DNA of 64,000 bases from Alphaproteobacteria bacterium LSUCC0396 (lineage in GTDB: Bacteria > Pseudomonadota > Alphaproteobacteria > Puniceispirillales > Puniceispirillaceae), in NCBI GenBank assembly GCA_041228345.1, contig CP166131.1, positions 682,001 through 746,000 of the forward strand, in the 5' to 3' direction. The position numbers and the translations under genes were made by a program. Under the pieces are notes generated by a model. The model did not search any database. It worked only from the letters and a program-made list of their open reading frames with translations, and was not told the DNA's origin. Shown here piece after piece: positions 36,616 through 48,149 of the stretch. Numbering within the stretch: position 1 is the first letter of the stretch; the number at the start of each line of letters is the position of its first letter.

Positions 36616-37809
36616 ATGGGGCAGAAAATTACGTCTGGCCAGTATTTTGCTGCGCTTCGCGCCAACCGGGAAAACCCGACAGCAGCCCTCGTTCTTGAAG
36701 ATGGATCCGTCTTCACCGGTTACGGATTCGGTGCCGCCACCACTAATGTTGGCGAAATCTGTTTCAACACATCAATGACTGGATATCAGGAAATCCTGAC
36801 AGATCCGTCATATGCTGGGCAGATCATCACCTTTACCTTTCCGCATATCGGGAATGTTGGTGCCAATGATCAGGATTTTGAAACTGGCAAGCCCACAGCG
36901 CTGGGGTTAATCGTCCGGCAGGCGGTAACCAATCCTGCCAGCTGGCGAGCGACAAGCAGCCTTGATAGCTGGCTGAAAACCCATAATTTACCCGGGATCA
37001 GCGGTATTGACACGCGCGCGCTGACGCGCCGCATCCGCGACCTTGGCGCGCCGCGCGGGGCGCTTTGTCATGCGCCCGACGGCAAGATTGATCTCGACGC
37101 CTTAAAGGCTCAAGCGGCCGCGTGGCCCGGGCTTAAAAACATGGATCTCGCAATTGAGGTCACCACCGATAAAGCCCATGACTGGCATCAGGGCAGCTGG
37201 CAGATGGATCAGGGCGCGCATCTTGAAACGCCCGCAAAATACAAAGTTGTCGCCATGGATTTTGGCTGCAAACACAATATTCTGCGCTGTCTAGAAGATG
37301 CCGGATGCGCGGTTCATGTTGTCCCTGCTGAAACCACAGCCGATGAGATTTTGGCATTGCAGCCTGATGGGGTTTTCCTATCAAATGGGCCTGGTGATCC
37401 GGCCGCGACCGCAGCATATGCCGGCCCGCAAATTGCCAAGCTGATCGAAAAAAACATGCCCGTCTTTGGCATCTGTATTGGCCATCAATTGATGGCGCTG
37501 GCGCTTGGTGCGAAAACCCATAAAATGGAACGCGGTCACCGCGGTGCCAACCATCCGGTCAAAGACCTTGCGACTGGCAAGATCGAAATTACCAGCCAGA
37601 ATCATGGCTTTGTGGTGGACCCTGACAGCCTTCCCGCAGAATTGGAAGTGTCGCATATCTCGCTTTTCGACCAATCTGTCGAGGGGCTGCGTCACACCAG
37701 CAAACCTGCTTTTTGCGTTCAATATCACCCCGAATCATCGCCCGGCCCACATGATTCGCGCTACCTTTTTGAACGATTTACCGACATGATGGAAAAGACG
37801 AGAGATTAA
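36616..37809 (+). CDS. carA: Carbamoyl-phosphate synthase small subunit
   Basis: CarA is the glutaminase subunit that delivers ammonia to CarB for carbamoyl phosphate, feeding arginine and pyrimidine synthesis. The start at 36616 ([18 protein letters not shown]) has AGGA about ten bases upstream, giving 397 residues; open frame continues left but is not family-like. Blocks are [43 protein letters not shown], the nucleophile elbow [17 protein letters not shown] (Cys) and [12 protein letters not shown] (His-x-Glu). carB begins 2 bp after its stop, so the two form one operon. Confidence 0.96.
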   Translation: MGQKITSGQYFAALRANRENPTAALVLEDGSVFTGYGFGAATTNVGEICFNTSMTGYQEILTDPSYAGQIITFTFPHIGNVGANDQDFETGKPTALGLIVRQAVTNPASWRATSSLDSWLKTHNLPGISGIDTRALTRRIRDLGAPRGALCHAPDGKIDLDALKAQAAAWPGLKNMDLAIEVTTDKAHDWHQGSWQMDQGAHLETPAKYKVVAMDFGCKHNILRCLEDAGCAVHVVPAETTADEILALQPDGVFLSNGPGDPAATAAYAGPQIAKLIEKNMPVFGICIGHQLMALALGAKTHKMERGHRGANHPVKDLATGKIEITSQNHGFVVDPDSLPAELEVSHISLFDQSVEGLRHTSKPAFCVQYHPESSPGPHDSRYLFERFTDMMEKTRD

Positions 37810-37811
37810 CG

Positions 37812-40800
37812 ATGCCGCGCCGTAACGATATCAAATCTATTCTTATTATCGGCGCTGGCCCCATTGTTATTGGTCAGGCTTGCGAGTTCGATTATTCCGG
37901 TGCACAGGCCTGTAAAGCCCTAAAGGCTGACGGCTACCGGGTTATTCTGGTCAACTCGAACCCAGCGACGATCATGACCGATCCGGAAATGGCCGACGCC
38001 ACTTATATCGAGCCGATTACACCGGCGACCGTCGCCAAGATCATCAAGGCCGAGCGTCCGGATGCGCTATTGCCGACGATGGGCGGCCAAACCGCGCTAA
38101 ACACTGCATTATCGCTTTATAATGACGGGACGCTGGAAAAATATGGCGTCGAGATGATTGGCGCGCGTACCGCATCAATCGAGATGGCCGAAGACCGCGA
38201 ATTGTTCCGTTTGGCAATGCAGCGGATCGGGCTTGAATGTGCGCGGGCCAGCACCGTTAACAATTTTGAGGATGCGTTAACGGCGCTTGATAAGGTCGGG
38301 CTACCGGCGATTATCCGCCCATCATTCACCCTTGGCGGCGAAGGCGGCGGCGTTGCCTATAACCGCGCCGAGTTCGAAACCATCGTTAGTAACGGCCTGC
38401 GCCTGTCGCCCGTTTCTGAAGTTCTGATCGAAGAATCACTTCTCGGCTGGAAAGAATTTGAAATGGAGGTTGTGCGCGACACAACCGACAATTGCATTAT
38501 CATCTGTTCAATTGAAAATATTGATCCGATGGGCGTTCACACTGGGGACTCGGTAACAGTGGCTCCTGCCCTGACCCTGACTGACAAGGAATATCAGGTA
38601 CTGCGCGATGCCTCGCTTGCCGTATTGCGTGAAATTGGCGTTGATACTGGCGGCTCGAATGTGCAGTTTGCCGTCTGTCCGGATACGGGCCGCGTTATTG
38701 TGATCGAGATGAACCCCCGGGTTAGCCGCTCATCAGCCCTTGCCTCTAAGGCAACCGGTTTTCCTATTGCCAAGGTTGCGGCCAAACTGGCGGTTGGCTA
38801 TCGGCTTGACGAATTGGTCAATGATATTACCGGCGTTACACCGGCTAGCTTTGAGCCAACGATTGATTATGTCGTGACCAAAATCCCGCGCTTCACATTT
38901 GAAAAATTCGCCGGTGCCGAACAGAATCTTTCGACCTCAATGAAATCGGTTGGTGAGGCGATGGCGGTTGGCCGATCCTTTGAAGAAAGTCTACAAAAAG
39001 CGCTTCGTTCAATGGAAATCGGCCTGACTGGTCTGAATCCGGTTGAAATGCCTGCACCGGACAGCACGCTTGGCGAAGACCCGCTTCGCGGATGGCTTGG
39101 CGAGCTGGTACCAAACCGGATTTTGCGCATTGCAATGGCATTGCGCAGCGGTATGTCAATCGCCGAGGTTCACGCCGCAACCAGCTGGGATATTTGGTTC
39201 CTTGAACGAATTGCGGCAATTCTTGATGCGGAAAATGCAGTGATCGAGAACGGCTTGCCCGATGATGCTACGTCCTTGCGTCATTTGAAATCACTTGGCT
39301 TTGCCGATAGCCGCCTTGCCGAGCTTGCCAAGCTTGAACCGGCGTATGTGCGCGCGATGCGGCAGGCGGCAGGGGTCACGCCTGTCTATAAACGCATTGA
39401 TACCTGTGCCGCCGAATTTGCGTCTGATACCGCCTATATGTATTCAACCTACGAGGCCAGCGATCAGGCCGAGTGTGAGTCCGACCCAAGCGACAAGAAA
39501 AAGATTGTCATTCTTGGCGGCGGACCGAACCGGATCGGCCAAGGGATTGAATTTGACTATTGCTGTGTTCATGCCTGCTATGCGCTGTCTGATGCCGGCT
39601 ATGAAACCATCATGATCAACTGTAATCCGGAAACAGTATCAACCGATTATGACACATCCGATCGGCTTTACTTTGAGCCCTTGACCGACGAAGACGTCAT
39701 CTCGGTGATCAAGCGCGAGGCCGAAAATGGTGATCTACGCGGCGTTATTGTCCAGCTTGGAGGGCAAACCCCGTTGAAAATTGCCGCAGCTCTTGAGGCT
39801 GAAGGCATCCCAATACTGGGCACCAGCCCCGATGCGATCGACCTTGCCGAAGACCGCGAACGCTTCCAGCAGCTTTTGCAAAAGTTGAATTTATTGCAGC
39901 CAGAAAATGGCATCGCCCATTCAGCCGAAGAAGCCCGCACCATTGTCGAGCGGATTGGCCTGCCGGTCGTTATCCGCCCATCATACGTGCTTGGGGGGCG
40001 CGCGATGGAGGTCGTTCACCAGATGGCTGATCTCGAACGCTATATGCGCGATGCGGTTGTGGTATCGGGCAGCAATCCGGTACTGATTGACCGCTTCTTG
40101 AATAACGCCATCGAGGTGGATGTCGATGCGCTATGTGATGGCAGCGATGTCTATATTGGCGGCATCATGGAACATATCGAGGAAGCTGGTATCCATTCTG
40201 GCGATTCTGCTTGCTCATTGCCGCCGCAACACCTATCGGACGAGATTCTTGCCGAGATCAGGCGGCAGACCTCAGAGCTGGCTTTTGCCCTGAATGTAGT
40301 TGGCTTGATGAATATTCAGTTCGCAATCCGCGAGGACAAGATTTACCTTCTTGAAGTCAACCCGCGTGGCAGCCGGACCGTTCCGTTCGTTGCCAAAACC
40401 ACTGGCGTGCCACTTGCCAAGATCGCCTCACGCGTGATGGCTGGCGAAAAACTGGCTGGCTTCAATCTTAAAGACCTTGAATTACCCCATGTTGCGGTGA
40501 AAGAAGCGGTTTTCCCCTTTGCCCGTTTCCCCGGTGTTGATGTCTTCCTTGGCCCGGAAATGAAATCAACGGGCGAGGTTATGGGCATTGACCGTAATTT
40601 CGGTGCAGCATTTGCAAAAAGCCAGCTGGGTGCAGGCGTTGGACTGCCGCTCTCTGGTACCGTGTTCATTTCGGTCAAGGATGAGGACAAGCCGGCCTTT
40701 GTCGAGATTTGTCGTAACCTTGTTGATGATGGCTTTAAAATTCTTGCGACTGGCGGCACAACTGATGCGTTAAACGCGGCAGGGGTTCCAGCAACGCGGA

Positions 40801-41060
40801 TCAATAAGGTGATGGAAGGCCGTCCCCACGCGGTTGACGCAATGTTATCCGACGAGATTCAACTTGTGTTCAATACAGCCAAAGGTGCCGGCGCAATTAA
40901 GGATTCTTTTTCGCTTCGCCATAACGCTTTAACCAACAAAATTCCCTACTATACAACTGTTTCGGGAAGCCGCGCGGCGGCTGAGGCAATCCGCGCCCTG
41001 CGGCAAGGTCAACTGGGCGTTCGTACATTGCAGGATTATCTTGCAGATATTAAGCGTTAG
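37812..41060 (+). CDS. carB: Carbamoyl-phosphate synthase large subunit
   Basis: CarB makes carbamoyl phosphate from bicarbonate, ammonia and two ATP. The 1082-residue protein has two homologous ATP-grasp halves. The first starts [26 protein letters not shown], with [17 protein letters not shown]. The second starts [25 protein letters not shown], with [16 protein letters not shown] connecting oligomerisation domain separates them. The C-terminal MGS-like allosteric domain holds [18 protein letters not shown] and [27 protein letters not shown]. Length and domain order are normal. No leader or riboswitch is seen ahead of carA. greA follows after 69 bp on the same strand. Confidence 0.98.
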   Translation: MPRRNDIKSILIIGAGPIVIGQACEFDYSGAQACKALKADGYRVILVNSNPATIMTDPEMADATYIEPITPATVAKIIKAERPDALLPTMGGQTALNTALSLYNDGTLEKYGVEMIGARTASIEMAEDRELFRLAMQRIGLECARASTVNNFEDALTALDKVGLPAIIRPSFTLGGEGGGVAYNRAEFETIVSNGLRLSPVSEVLIEESLLGWKEFEMEVVRDTTDNCIIICSIENIDPMGVHTGDSVTVAPALTLTDKEYQVLRDASLAVLREIGVDTGGSNVQFAVCPDTGRVIVIEMNPRVSRSSALASKATGFPIAKVAAKLAVGYRLDELVNDITGVTPASFEPTIDYVVTKIPRFTFEKFAGAEQNLSTSMKSVGEAMAVGRSFEESLQKALRSMEIGLTGLNPVEMPAPDSTLGEDPLRGWLGELVPNRILRIAMALRSGMSIAEVHAATSWDIWFLERIAAILDAENAVIENGLPDDATSLRHLKSLGFADSRLAELAKLEPAYVRAMRQAAGVTPVYKRIDTCAAEFASDTAYMYSTYEASDQAECESDPSDKKKIVILGGGPNRIGQGIEFDYCCVHACYALSDAGYETIMINCNPETVSTDYDTSDRLYFEPLTDEDVISVIKREAENGDLRGVIVQLGGQTPLKIAAALEAEGIPILGTSPDAIDLAEDRERFQQLLQKLNLLQPENGIAHSAEEARTIVERIGLPVVIRPSYVLGGRAMEVVHQMADLERYMRDAVVVSGSNPVLIDRFLNNAIEVDVDALCDGSDVYIGGIMEHIEEAGIHSGDSACSLPPQHLSDEILAEIRRQTSELAFALNVVGLMNIQFAIREDKIYLLEVNPRGSRTVPFVAKTTGVPLAKIASRVMAGEKLAGFNLKDLELPHVAVKEAVFPFARFPGVDVFLGPEMKSTGEVMGIDRNFGAAFAKSQLGAGVGLPLSGTVFISVKDEDKPAFVEICRNLVDDGFKILATGGTTDALNAAGVPATRINKVMEGRPHAVDAMLSDEIQLVFNTAKGAGAIKDSFSLRHNALTNKIPYYTTVSGSRAAAEAIRALRQGQLGVRTLQDYLADIKR

Positions 41061-41129
41061 CAGTTAATCTGGGCAATCAGGACAGTGTAAGGCGGCCTTG
41101 CGGCAGCTGGGTAAACGGATATTAAAGCG

Positions 41130-41618
41130 ATGGAAAAGATACCTTTCACCCCGCAAGGGTTGAACGCAATCAAAGAAGAGCTGGCGCATTTAAAGGGCAC
41201 CGAACGGCAGGCGGTGATTAATGCCATTGCCGTCGCGCGTGAACATGGTGATTTGTCAGAAAATGCCGAATATCATGCTGCTCGTGAAAAACAATCATTC
41301 ATCGAAGGGCGTATTTCCGAATTGGAAGACGTAACCAGTCGCGCCGAGGTTATTGATGCGGCGCAGTTGAGCGGCGAGAAAGTTACATTCGGAACAAGTG
41401 TTGGGCTGGTCGATGAGGAAACCGACGAAGAGTCGCTATATCACATTGTCGGGCCTTATGAGACCGATATTTCCAAGCGTATGATTTCGACATCATCACC
41501 GGTTGCCCGTGCGGTTATTGGCAAAAGCGTTGGCGACTCGGTTGAGGTGCAAACCCCTGGTGGTCTTCGTTCTTATGAAATTCTGACAATTGCGCTGTTT
41601 GATATCACCAAAGTCTAA
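41130..41618 (+). CDS. greA: Transcription elongation factor GreA
   Basis: GreA rescues backtracked RNA polymerase by stimulating transcript cleavage through its coiled-coil tip. The 162-residue protein has the N-terminal coiled coil EKIPFTPQGLNAIKEELAHLKG through REHGDLSENAEYHAAREKQSFIEGRI, which carries the acidic tip DLSEN. The C-terminal FKBP-like domain has LVDEETDEESLYHIVGPYETD and SSPVARAVIGKSVGDSVEVQTPGG. It follows carB in the same direction, as in many alphaproteobacteria, and is convergent with the Lrp-family gene. Confidence 0.97.
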   Translation: MEKIPFTPQGLNAIKEELAHLKGTERQAVINAIAVAREHGDLSENAEYHAAREKQSFIEGRISELEDVTSRAEVIDAAQLSGEKVTFGTSVGLVDEETDEESLYHIVGPYETDISKRMISTSSPVARAVIGKSVGDSVEVQTPGGLRSYEILTIALFDITKV

Positions 41619-41678
41619 TTCGGGCGATTTATAGCGCCTGACCTGTCGCTAGGGCCGGTCAGTTGAAGGCTGTTCAGT

Positions 41679-42158
41679 TTAGCGCCGGTCAATTGGTACC
41701 CCGGCAAGCTGTTTTGCCGAGCGGATTGCCAATGCAGTTTTGACATGGCTGACATTTTTTGCCGGCGTTAGATGACCGGTCAGGAATTTTTGGAAATCAT
41801 CCCAATCATGCGCGACAATTTTCAGCAGAAAATCAGTCTCGCCCATCAGCATATGACATTCGCGCACCTGCGGCCATGTCGATACCAGCTTTTCGAAATC
41901 CTGCAAATCAGCTTCGGCCTGACTGGTTAGCCCCACAAAGGCAAAAACCTGCACGCTAAACCCAAGCGCATCAGGATCAAGATCTGCATGATAACCTTTG
42001 ATAATATTGGCATCTTCCAGTGCCCGGACACGCCGAAGACATGGCGGTGCTGAAATGCCCGCCCGCTTTGCAAGCTCAACATTGGTCATCCGCCCATCAT
42101 TTTGCAAATCATGCAAAATCTGTCGATCAACCATATCCAGTTTAATTTTTTCAGCCAT
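41679..42158 (-). CDS. Lrp/AsnC family transcriptional regulator
   Basis: The 159-residue protein has an N-terminal helix-turn-helix (DMVDRQILHDLQNDGRMTNVELAKRAGISAPPCLRRVRALED) followed by the RAM ligand-binding domain. Such regulators sense amino acids and form octamers. The ATG at 42158 leaves a 156-bp gap to the divergent ELM1-family gene. Its targets are unknown; the arrangement would allow it to control the neighbouring gene or itself. Confidence 0.9.
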   Translation of the reverse strand: MAEKIKLDMVDRQILHDLQNDGRMTNVELAKRAGISAPPCLRRVRALEDANIIKGYHADLDPDALGFSVQVFAFVGLTSQAEADLQDFEKLVSTWPQVRECHMLMGETDFLLKIVAHDWDDFQKFLTGHLTPAKNVSHVKTALAIRSAKQLAGVPIDRR

Positions 42159-42314
42159 GAATAGAGTGCCAGCATCAATGAAGCATTACCGTAAGCATCG
42201 CCATAATAGACGCGGCAGATGCCGTTCGACAAGCGCTATTGCGTAATATTATTGCCTGAAGCCCCCGTCCAAGTTACTTATAGTTATCAGACTCGACGTA
42301 GTGGAGGCATCGTT

Positions 42315-43430
42315 TTGCCCGCATCCAGACCATCCAAACCCCGTGCAAAATCTAGCACTAGAGTTCGCGGGGAACCGCGCGAGACACCGCGAAAGGAAAC
42401 CCGAGCGAACAGATCAACGATCTGGGTTTTAAGCGATGGTACCGCGGGAATGCGTCTTCAGGCGATCGCGCTTGGCGACGCATTGGTGGCGGCTGATGCC
42501 CATAATCAAACCAATCTTGTCGACGTCATTTTAACCCTGCCATGGTGGGCGCGCCGGTTTCCGCGTCTTGCCGCCATTCTGCCGCTGTCTTGGCTGCGTG
42601 CGGGGCTGCGTGCGGGGATAAATGCGGGGCGCCATCCAGCATCCGGCCAGCCCGATCTCAGCGCTGGGATGCCCGATATCGCCATCACCTGCGGCAGGCG
42701 TATGGCCGGAATATCCATCGCGATCCGGCGGCTTGGCAAGGCCGGCGGCGCTGATACGCGCACCATCCATATTCAAGACCCACGCCTTCCACCAGATTAT
42801 TTTGACGTTCTGGTGGTGCCGCAGCATGACCCAGCCCGCGGCCCCAATATTGTGACCAGTCTGGCATCATTGAACAGGTTGGATACCGCCAAGATTAAAC
42901 AGGCTGCGGCACGCCTTACCAGCAAATGGACATCGCTTCCCACGCCATTGGTGGCGGTCATGCTTGGCGGAACAAATCGACGATATCGGATTTCGGCGGA
43001 CATGGCCGACGAGATGGCTGCAAGATTGGCTAAATTTGCGGCTAAAACCGGTGCCAGCCTTGCCATGATTACCTCGCGGCGAACCCCTGTCGATCTGCTA
43101 GATCGCCTGACCAGCAGTCTGGATAAAACGTGCTATGCGGTCTTGGATCAGCATGATGACAATCCCTATCCGGGCATTCTTGGCATTGCAGATGCGGTGA
43201 TTGTGACGTCGGATTCGGTGAATATGATATCAGAAGCGACGGTGACAGGCCTGCCGGTTCTAATTGCCGACTGGCAGCGTGAAAGCGGGCGTATTGGTGC
43301 GTTCCATGATGCGATGATGGCGGCTGGTCATTGTGCGCCGCTGGCCGACACTCTGCCTAAAAAGGGCTTTTTGCCCCTTAATGAAATGCCCGAAATTGCC
43401 AAGGCTGTCCTTATGCGTCTTGGCCGCTAG
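42315..43430 (+). CDS. ELM1/GtrOC1-family putative glycosyltransferase
   Basis: The product belongs to the ELM1 (mitochondrial fission protein) family, which is common in alphaproteobacteria and probably has a GT-B glycosyltransferase fold; its substrate is unknown. The TTG at 42315 is chosen as start, because GGAGG at 42303-42307 lies seven bases upstream and no ATG is as well placed; the upstream open frame has no family content. The 371 residues show TIWVLSDGTAGMRLQAIALG, PDIAITCGRRMAG, TIHIQDPRLPPDYFDVLVVPQHD, VAVMLGGTNRRYR and SVNMISEATVTGLPVLIADW. It is convergent with msrP. Confidence 0.8.
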   Translation: MPASRPSKPRAKSSTRVRGEPRETPRKETRANRSTIWVLSDGTAGMRLQAIALGDALVAADAHNQTNLVDVILTLPWWARRFPRLAAILPLSWLRAGLRAGINAGRHPASGQPDLSAGMPDIAITCGRRMAGISIAIRRLGKAGGADTRTIHIQDPRLPPDYFDVLVVPQHDPARGPNIVTSLASLNRLDTAKIKQAAARLTSKWTSLPTPLVAVMLGGTNRRYRISADMADEMAARLAKFAAKTGASLAMITSRRTPVDLLDRLTSSLDKTCYAVLDQHDDNPYPGILGIADAVIVTSDSVNMISEATVTGLPVLIADWQRESGRIGAFHDAMMAAGHCAPLADTLPKKGFLPLNEMPEIAKAVLMRLGR

Positions 43431-43485
43431 CCGCCAGAGCCGCACTCATATACACGCTGTTATCGGGTCGCTATTCGTGCCGTTT

Positions 43486-44463
43486 CTAGTGAAATAGCGC
43501 GCGCCCGTCATTCGGGAACATTCCATCATAAAGGCTGGCAACTTGGGCACCATATCCGTTGAAAATTTGGGTTGGTACATTCTTGTTGCTGCCAAGCAGC
43601 CGTTCGGTTTTTTGCGACCAGCGCGGATGCGATACATCTGGATTCACGTTCGCCCAAAACCCATATTCGCGCGCATTAAGATGTTCCCAGAACGAGACCG
43701 GGCGCTCATCAGTAAAGGTAAATCGGGTAATGGATTTCACTGATTTAAAGCCATATTTCCACGGTGTAACCAGCCGGATCGGCGCGCCATTTTGCGCCGG
43801 CATCGGCTTGCCATAAATACCGGTCGCAAGAAAAGCCAATTCATTTGTCGCCTCGTCAAGGGTCAGGCCCTCAACATACGGCCACGGGTACCAATCCTGC
43901 TTTTGCCCGGGGGCGATAGAGGGGTCAAAGAAGGTTTTCATTCGCAGATATTTAGCCTCAGCCCTTGGATTTGCTAGCGCGACCAGTTTTGCCAGTGGCA
44001 CCCCGCTCCACGGCACAGCCATTGCCCACGCCTCGACACAGCGATGCCGGTAAAGCCGTTCTTCTAATCCGCCTGCCCGCGCGATCAAATCTTCGGCATC
44101 GAGCTGCAACTCGGTCTCGACCAGCCCGTCAATTGTGACCATCCAAGGATCAGTAATCAGCTTTTGCGCCCGTCTGGTGATATTTTTTGACGATCCGAAT
44201 TCATAAAAATTCGTATAGCTTGTTGCATCTTCTTCCGGCGTGATATCGCGGTCGAGCCGATAAGCCAGATTTCGCGGCGCCGGATAACCGGCAATGCCTG
44301 CCGCCGCGCTGGCCGCAAATCCGCCGATACCAGACATGGCAGAGGCCAGCCCAAGGCCAGCAAATCCGGCGCCGCGCAACCAGTCTCGGCGATTCAAATA
44401 GATATGTTCGGGGGTGGCGTCAGCTTCAGCCATAGCCCAGCTTGGGCGCTTTTTGATCAGCAT
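43486..44463 (-). CDS. msrP: Methionine sulfoxide reductase catalytic subunit MsrP
   Basis: MsrP (YedY) is a periplasmic molybdoenzyme that repairs oxidised methionine in exported proteins. The 325-residue product has a twin-arginine leader (NRRDWLRGAGFAGLGLASA), the Mo-ligand Cys in YRHRCVEAWAMAVPW, and the substrate-channel block EGLTLDEATNELAFLATGIYGKPMPAQNGAPIRLVTPWKYGFK in pieces. AAGGAGA six bases upstream supports ATG 44463. The membrane partner MsrQ (YedZ), often encoded next to it, is not seen within the window. MoaD at 51.2 kb supplies part of its cofactor pathway. Confidence 0.93.
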   Translation of the reverse strand: MLIKKRPSWAMAEADATPEHIYLNRRDWLRGAGFAGLGLASAMSGIGGFAASAAAGIAGYPAPRNLAYRLDRDITPEEDATSYTNFYEFGSSKNITRRAQKLITDPWMVTIDGLVETELQLDAEDLIARAGGLEERLYRHRCVEAWAMAVPWSGVPLAKLVALANPRAEAKYLRMKTFFDPSIAPGQKQDWYPWPYVEGLTLDEATNELAFLATGIYGKPMPAQNGAPIRLVTPWKYGFKSVKSITRFTFTDERPVSFWEHLNAREYGFWANVNPDVSHPRWSQKTERLLGSNKNVPTQIFNGYGAQVASLYDGMFPNDGRALFH

Positions 44464-44622
44464 TGACTATCTCCTTCGGCGATAAGGCGTTGGTGATACC
44501 ATCACCTATACCCAACCAATATGGCAAATATGCGGCATGATGCTATCATTAGTCACCCCTGATCAGCCGTAATCAGACTGGATCCTGCATACGCGGTTCG
44601 GTATACGCGGCTTTGGCACGTC

Positions 44623-45825
44623 TTAGGACAGGCTGGCAGTAACTTTGGCAATACGTTCGAGCGCATCCAGCAAAACATCATCGGCTGCCGCATAAGAAAT
44701 TCTGAAATATGGCGACAAGCCAAAAGCAACGCCGGGCACTACAGCCACTTCGCCAGCCTCAAGTAGATAGCTGACAAAATCACTGTCAGTCTCGATCATT
44801 TGCCCATTGGGGCGCTTCCTGCCTATTAACTTGGCGATCGACGGGTAAACATAGAACGCGCCATCAGGACGCGGGCAATCAATGCCATCAATATCATTCA
44901 ACGCATCACAGACAATCTGCCGTCGCCGCGCAAAGGCGGCGCGGTTTTCATCCATGAAATCCAGCGGCCCGTCGAGCGCCGCGATCGCCGCATATTGGGC
45001 AATCGAATTTGGGCTTGACGTTGATTGTGACTGAACCTTTGCCATGGCCTTAATCAAAGGCACCGGCCCGCTGCCATAACCAATACGCCAGCCCGTCATG
45101 CAATAGGATTTCGACACGCCATTCACCGTCAAGATACGATCCCGAAGGTCCGGTGCAACTGTCGCCATTGTGGTAAAGCGAAAATCATCATAGACCAGAT
45201 GCTCGTAGATATCGTCGCTGATCAGATGCAGATGTGGATGGCGGCGCATGACCTCGGCAAAGGCTAAAATATCATCAGCATTATAGCCAACCCCACCCGG
45301 ATTTGACGGGCTGTTCAGGATTAACCATTTGCTGTTTGGTGTAATCGCCGCCTCTAGATCATCTGCACTGATTTTCATCGGGTTGGCACCACTGCCCTGC
45401 ACAAAGACCGGCTTGGCCTCGCACAGCTCAACAATGCCGGCAAAGCTGACCCAATAGGGCGTCGGGATAATAACTTCATCATCCGGGTTGAGGCTGGCCA
45501 TCAATGCGTTAAACAGGATTTGCTTACCGCCGGTACCGACCGAAATCATGTCGGGGGTGCATTCCATATTGTTTTCGCGAGTAAATTTACGGCAAATAGC
45601 CGCCTTTAATTCAGGAATACCATCGACTTGTGTATATTTGGTTTTGCCAGCCTGCATCGCCGCGATTGCCGCATCCTTGATATGCTGCGGCGTGTCAAAA
45701 TCAGGCTCGCCGGCGGCAAGACCGATTACCTTGCGGCCCGCCGCCTTCATATTCAATGCCATGTCGGTTATCGACACGGTTGGTGATGGTGCGATGCGAT
45801 TAAGCCTGTCAGAAATAAGGCCCAT
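44623..45825 (-). CDS. Class I pyridoxal-phosphate aminotransferase (aspartate type)
   Basis: The 400-residue protein starts MGLISDRLNRIAPSPTVSITDM after GGGAGA, 80 codons into the longer open frame. It has the fold-type I features: GEPDFDTPQHI, YTQVDGIPELKAAI, VGTGGKQILFNALMASLNPDD, PTPYWVSF, LILNSPSNPGGVGY and the PLP-lysine block TVNGVSKSYCMTGWRIGYG. This fits prephenate/aspartate aminotransferases of the AspC-like alphaproteobacterial group. The amino donor and acceptor cannot be fixed by sequence alone. It is divergent from uvrB; the 112-bp gap holds both promoters. Confidence 0.9.
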   Translation of the reverse strand: MGLISDRLNRIAPSPTVSITDMALNMKAAGRKVIGLAAGEPDFDTPQHIKDAAIAAMQAGKTKYTQVDGIPELKAAICRKFTRENNMECTPDMISVGTGGKQILFNALMASLNPDDEVIIPTPYWVSFAGIVELCEAKPVFVQGSGANPMKISADDLEAAITPNSKWLILNSPSNPGGVGYNADDILAFAEVMRRHPHLHLISDDIYEHLVYDDFRFTTMATVAPDLRDRILTVNGVSKSYCMTGWRIGYGSGPVPLIKAMAKVQSQSTSSPNSIAQYAAIAALDGPLDFMDENRAAFARRRQIVCDALNDIDGIDCPRPDGAFYVYPSIAKLIGRKRPNGQMIETDSDFVSYLLEAGEVAVVPGVAFGLSPYFRISYAAADDVLLDALERIAKVTASLS

Positions 45826-45937
45826 TGGTCTGGTCTCCCTTTGTCTCTCAAATTTATGAGGTGGTTTGCCATCAAGAACAAGTGCTTTTCGCCGTGCCCC
45901 CTTTCTTCTTGGCGAGAAGATGCCTATCTTATGCCAC

Positions 45938-48067
45938 ATGGACGAAAACAGCAGCGACAACCTCATCATAACCCGCTCAAGCGGCCCGGCAAATTTTGAC
46001 CTTACCTCAGAGTTTAAGCCTGCCGGTGACCAGCCAACCGCGATTGCCGAATTGATTGCCGGCATTAAGGAAGGTGAACGCGATCAGGTGCTGCTTGGGG
46101 TTACCGGATCAGGCAAAACCTTTACCGCCGCTCATGTCATCCAAGAAATCAAGCGACCGACACTGATTTTGGCGCCAAACAAAACTCTGGCAGCACAGCT
46201 ATATGGCGAGATGCGCTCGCTCTTTCCGAATAACGCGGTCGAATATTTTGTCTCATATTATGATTACTATCAGCCCGAGGCCTATGTGCCACGCTCGGAT
46301 ACCTATATCGAAAAGGAATCATCAATTAATGAACAGATCGACCGTATGCGCCACTCGGCAACGCGGGCGCTGCTTGAACGTGATGACGTAATCATTGTTG
46401 CGTCAGTATCATGTATTTATGGTATCGGTTCGGTCGAAACCTATTCCAGCATGACGTTAAAACTTACCACGGGTGAAACCGTTGCCCGTCAGGAACTGCT
46501 TCGCCAGCTCACCGAATTGCAATATCGCCGTAATGACACAAATTTTGTCCGTGGTACGTTTCGGGTGCGCGGCGACTCGGTTGAGTTATTTCCCGCTCAC
46601 CTTGAAGATCGGGCATGGCGCATTTCACTTTTTGGTGATGAGATCGAAGCGATATTCGAGTTTGACCCATTGACCGGCGCAAAAAACGGCAGCCTCGACA
46701 GCATCACAATTTTTGCCAATTCGCATTACGTCACACCGCGACCGACATTGCAGCAAGCCTGCAAACAGATCAAACAGGAACTAAAAGATCAGATCGCTGT
46801 CTTTACTGCCAATAACCAGTTGCTCGAGGCGCAGCGCATTGAACAACGAACGCAATTTGACGTTGAAATGATCGAGGCCACTGGCGTTTGTGCGGGAATT
46901 GAAAATTATTCGCGCTATCTTTCTGGACGCGGGCCCGGCGAGCCACCGCCGACCTTATTTGAATATCTGCCAGAAAATGCGCTTTTGATCATTGATGAGA
47001 GCCATGTCACCGTGCCCCAGCTTGGGGCGATGTACAAGGGTGACTTTGCGCGGAAATCGACCTTGTCAAAATATGGGTTCAGGCTGCCATCATGCCTTGA
47101 TAACCGACCGTTGAAATTTGAGGAGTGGGAGGCCTTTCGCCCGCAAACGATTTTTGTTTCAGCAACGCCTGGCACATGGGAGCTAGAGCGAACCGGCGGC
47201 GTTTTCAGTGAACAGGTGGTGCGCCCAACCGGATTGATCGACCCTGACTGTATCGTCCGGCCAACCATCAATCAGGTTGATGATATCATTGCCGAATGCC
47301 GTGATGTTGCCGCCAAAGGACAGCGCGCGCTCATCACCACCCTGACCAAAAAGATGGCCGAGGCATTATCTGAATATATGTATGAGTCCGGCTTGCGCGT
47401 ACGCTATTTGCATTCCGATATTGATACGCTTGAACGGATCGAGATTATGCGCGATCTGCGCCTTGGGGTCTTTGATGTGCTGATCGGTATCAACCTGCTC
47501 CGCGAGGGGCTGGATATTCCGGAATGTGCGCTTGTTGGAATTTTGGATGCCGATAAAGAAGGCTACCTTCGTTCGAAAACCTCATTGATCCAGACGATTG
47601 GTAGGGCGGCGCGAAATCTCGACGGGCGCGTTATCCTCTATGGTGACCGTGTGACCGACTCGATGCAATATGCACTTGATGAAACGAACCGGCGGCGCGC
47701 ACGCCAGACCGCCTATAACGAAGCCAACGGCATTACCCCCGAATCGATCCGCAAGGATATCGCTGATGTACTGGACTCGGTGTTCGAACGCGGTGATCAT
47801 TTAACGCCACAAGCTGGTGCCAAATCAGGCGACTTGATTGGCAGCAACTTCAAAACCGTGATTGCCGATCTCGAAACCAATATGAAAGCAGCGGCGGCCA
47901 ATCTCGAATTCGAGGAAGCGGCAAGATTGCGTGACGAAATCAGACGCATGGAAGCGGCCGAGCTTGGACTTTTTGAACCCGGCGTTCCCGCCGCCATTGC
48001 GCAGCGACACGGGTTTCCTGCCGGCACCCCGGGCGCACCAATCAAAAAACGTGGCCGTCGTCGCTAG
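45938..48067 (+). CDS. uvrB: Excinuclease ABC subunit B
   Basis: UvrB is the damage-verifying helicase of nucleotide excision repair. The product is about 709 residues from MDENSSDN; an ATG at 45920 is also possible, and the frame stays open to 45866 without conservation. It has the N-terminal [20 protein letters not shown], Walker [12 protein letters not shown], the beta-hairpin [27 protein letters not shown], helicase motifs including [10 protein letters not shown] and [12 protein letters not shown], and the UvrC-binding coiled coil [16 protein letters not shown]. It ends at the longest gene-free stretch in the window, with uvrC beyond it in the same direction. Confidence 0.97.
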   Translation: MDENSSDNLIITRSSGPANFDLTSEFKPAGDQPTAIAELIAGIKEGERDQVLLGVTGSGKTFTAAHVIQEIKRPTLILAPNKTLAAQLYGEMRSLFPNNAVEYFVSYYDYYQPEAYVPRSDTYIEKESSINEQIDRMRHSATRALLERDDVIIVASVSCIYGIGSVETYSSMTLKLTTGETVARQELLRQLTELQYRRNDTNFVRGTFRVRGDSVELFPAHLEDRAWRISLFGDEIEAIFEFDPLTGAKNGSLDSITIFANSHYVTPRPTLQQACKQIKQELKDQIAVFTANNQLLEAQRIEQRTQFDVEMIEATGVCAGIENYSRYLSGRGPGEPPPTLFEYLPENALLIIDESHVTVPQLGAMYKGDFARKSTLSKYGFRLPSCLDNRPLKFEEWEAFRPQTIFVSATPGTWELERTGGVFSEQVVRPTGLIDPDCIVRPTINQVDDIIAECRDVAAKGQRALITTLTKKMAEALSEYMYESGLRVRYLHSDIDTLERIEIMRDLRLGVFDVLIGINLLREGLDIPECALVGILDADKEGYLRSKTSLIQTIGRAARNLDGRVILYGDRVTDSMQYALDETNRRRARQTAYNEANGITPESIRKDIADVLDSVFERGDHLTPQAGAKSGDLIGSNFKTVIADLETNMKAAAANLEFEEAARLRDEIRRMEAAELGLFEPGVPAAIAQRHGFPAGTPGAPIKKRGRRR

Positions 48068-48149
48068 CAGCGCTGAAAATCAAAGCCACCTCTAGATCAC
48101 ACCGCTTTGCAGCAAATGCAATAATTGTCATAAACTGATGGCGAATCGG

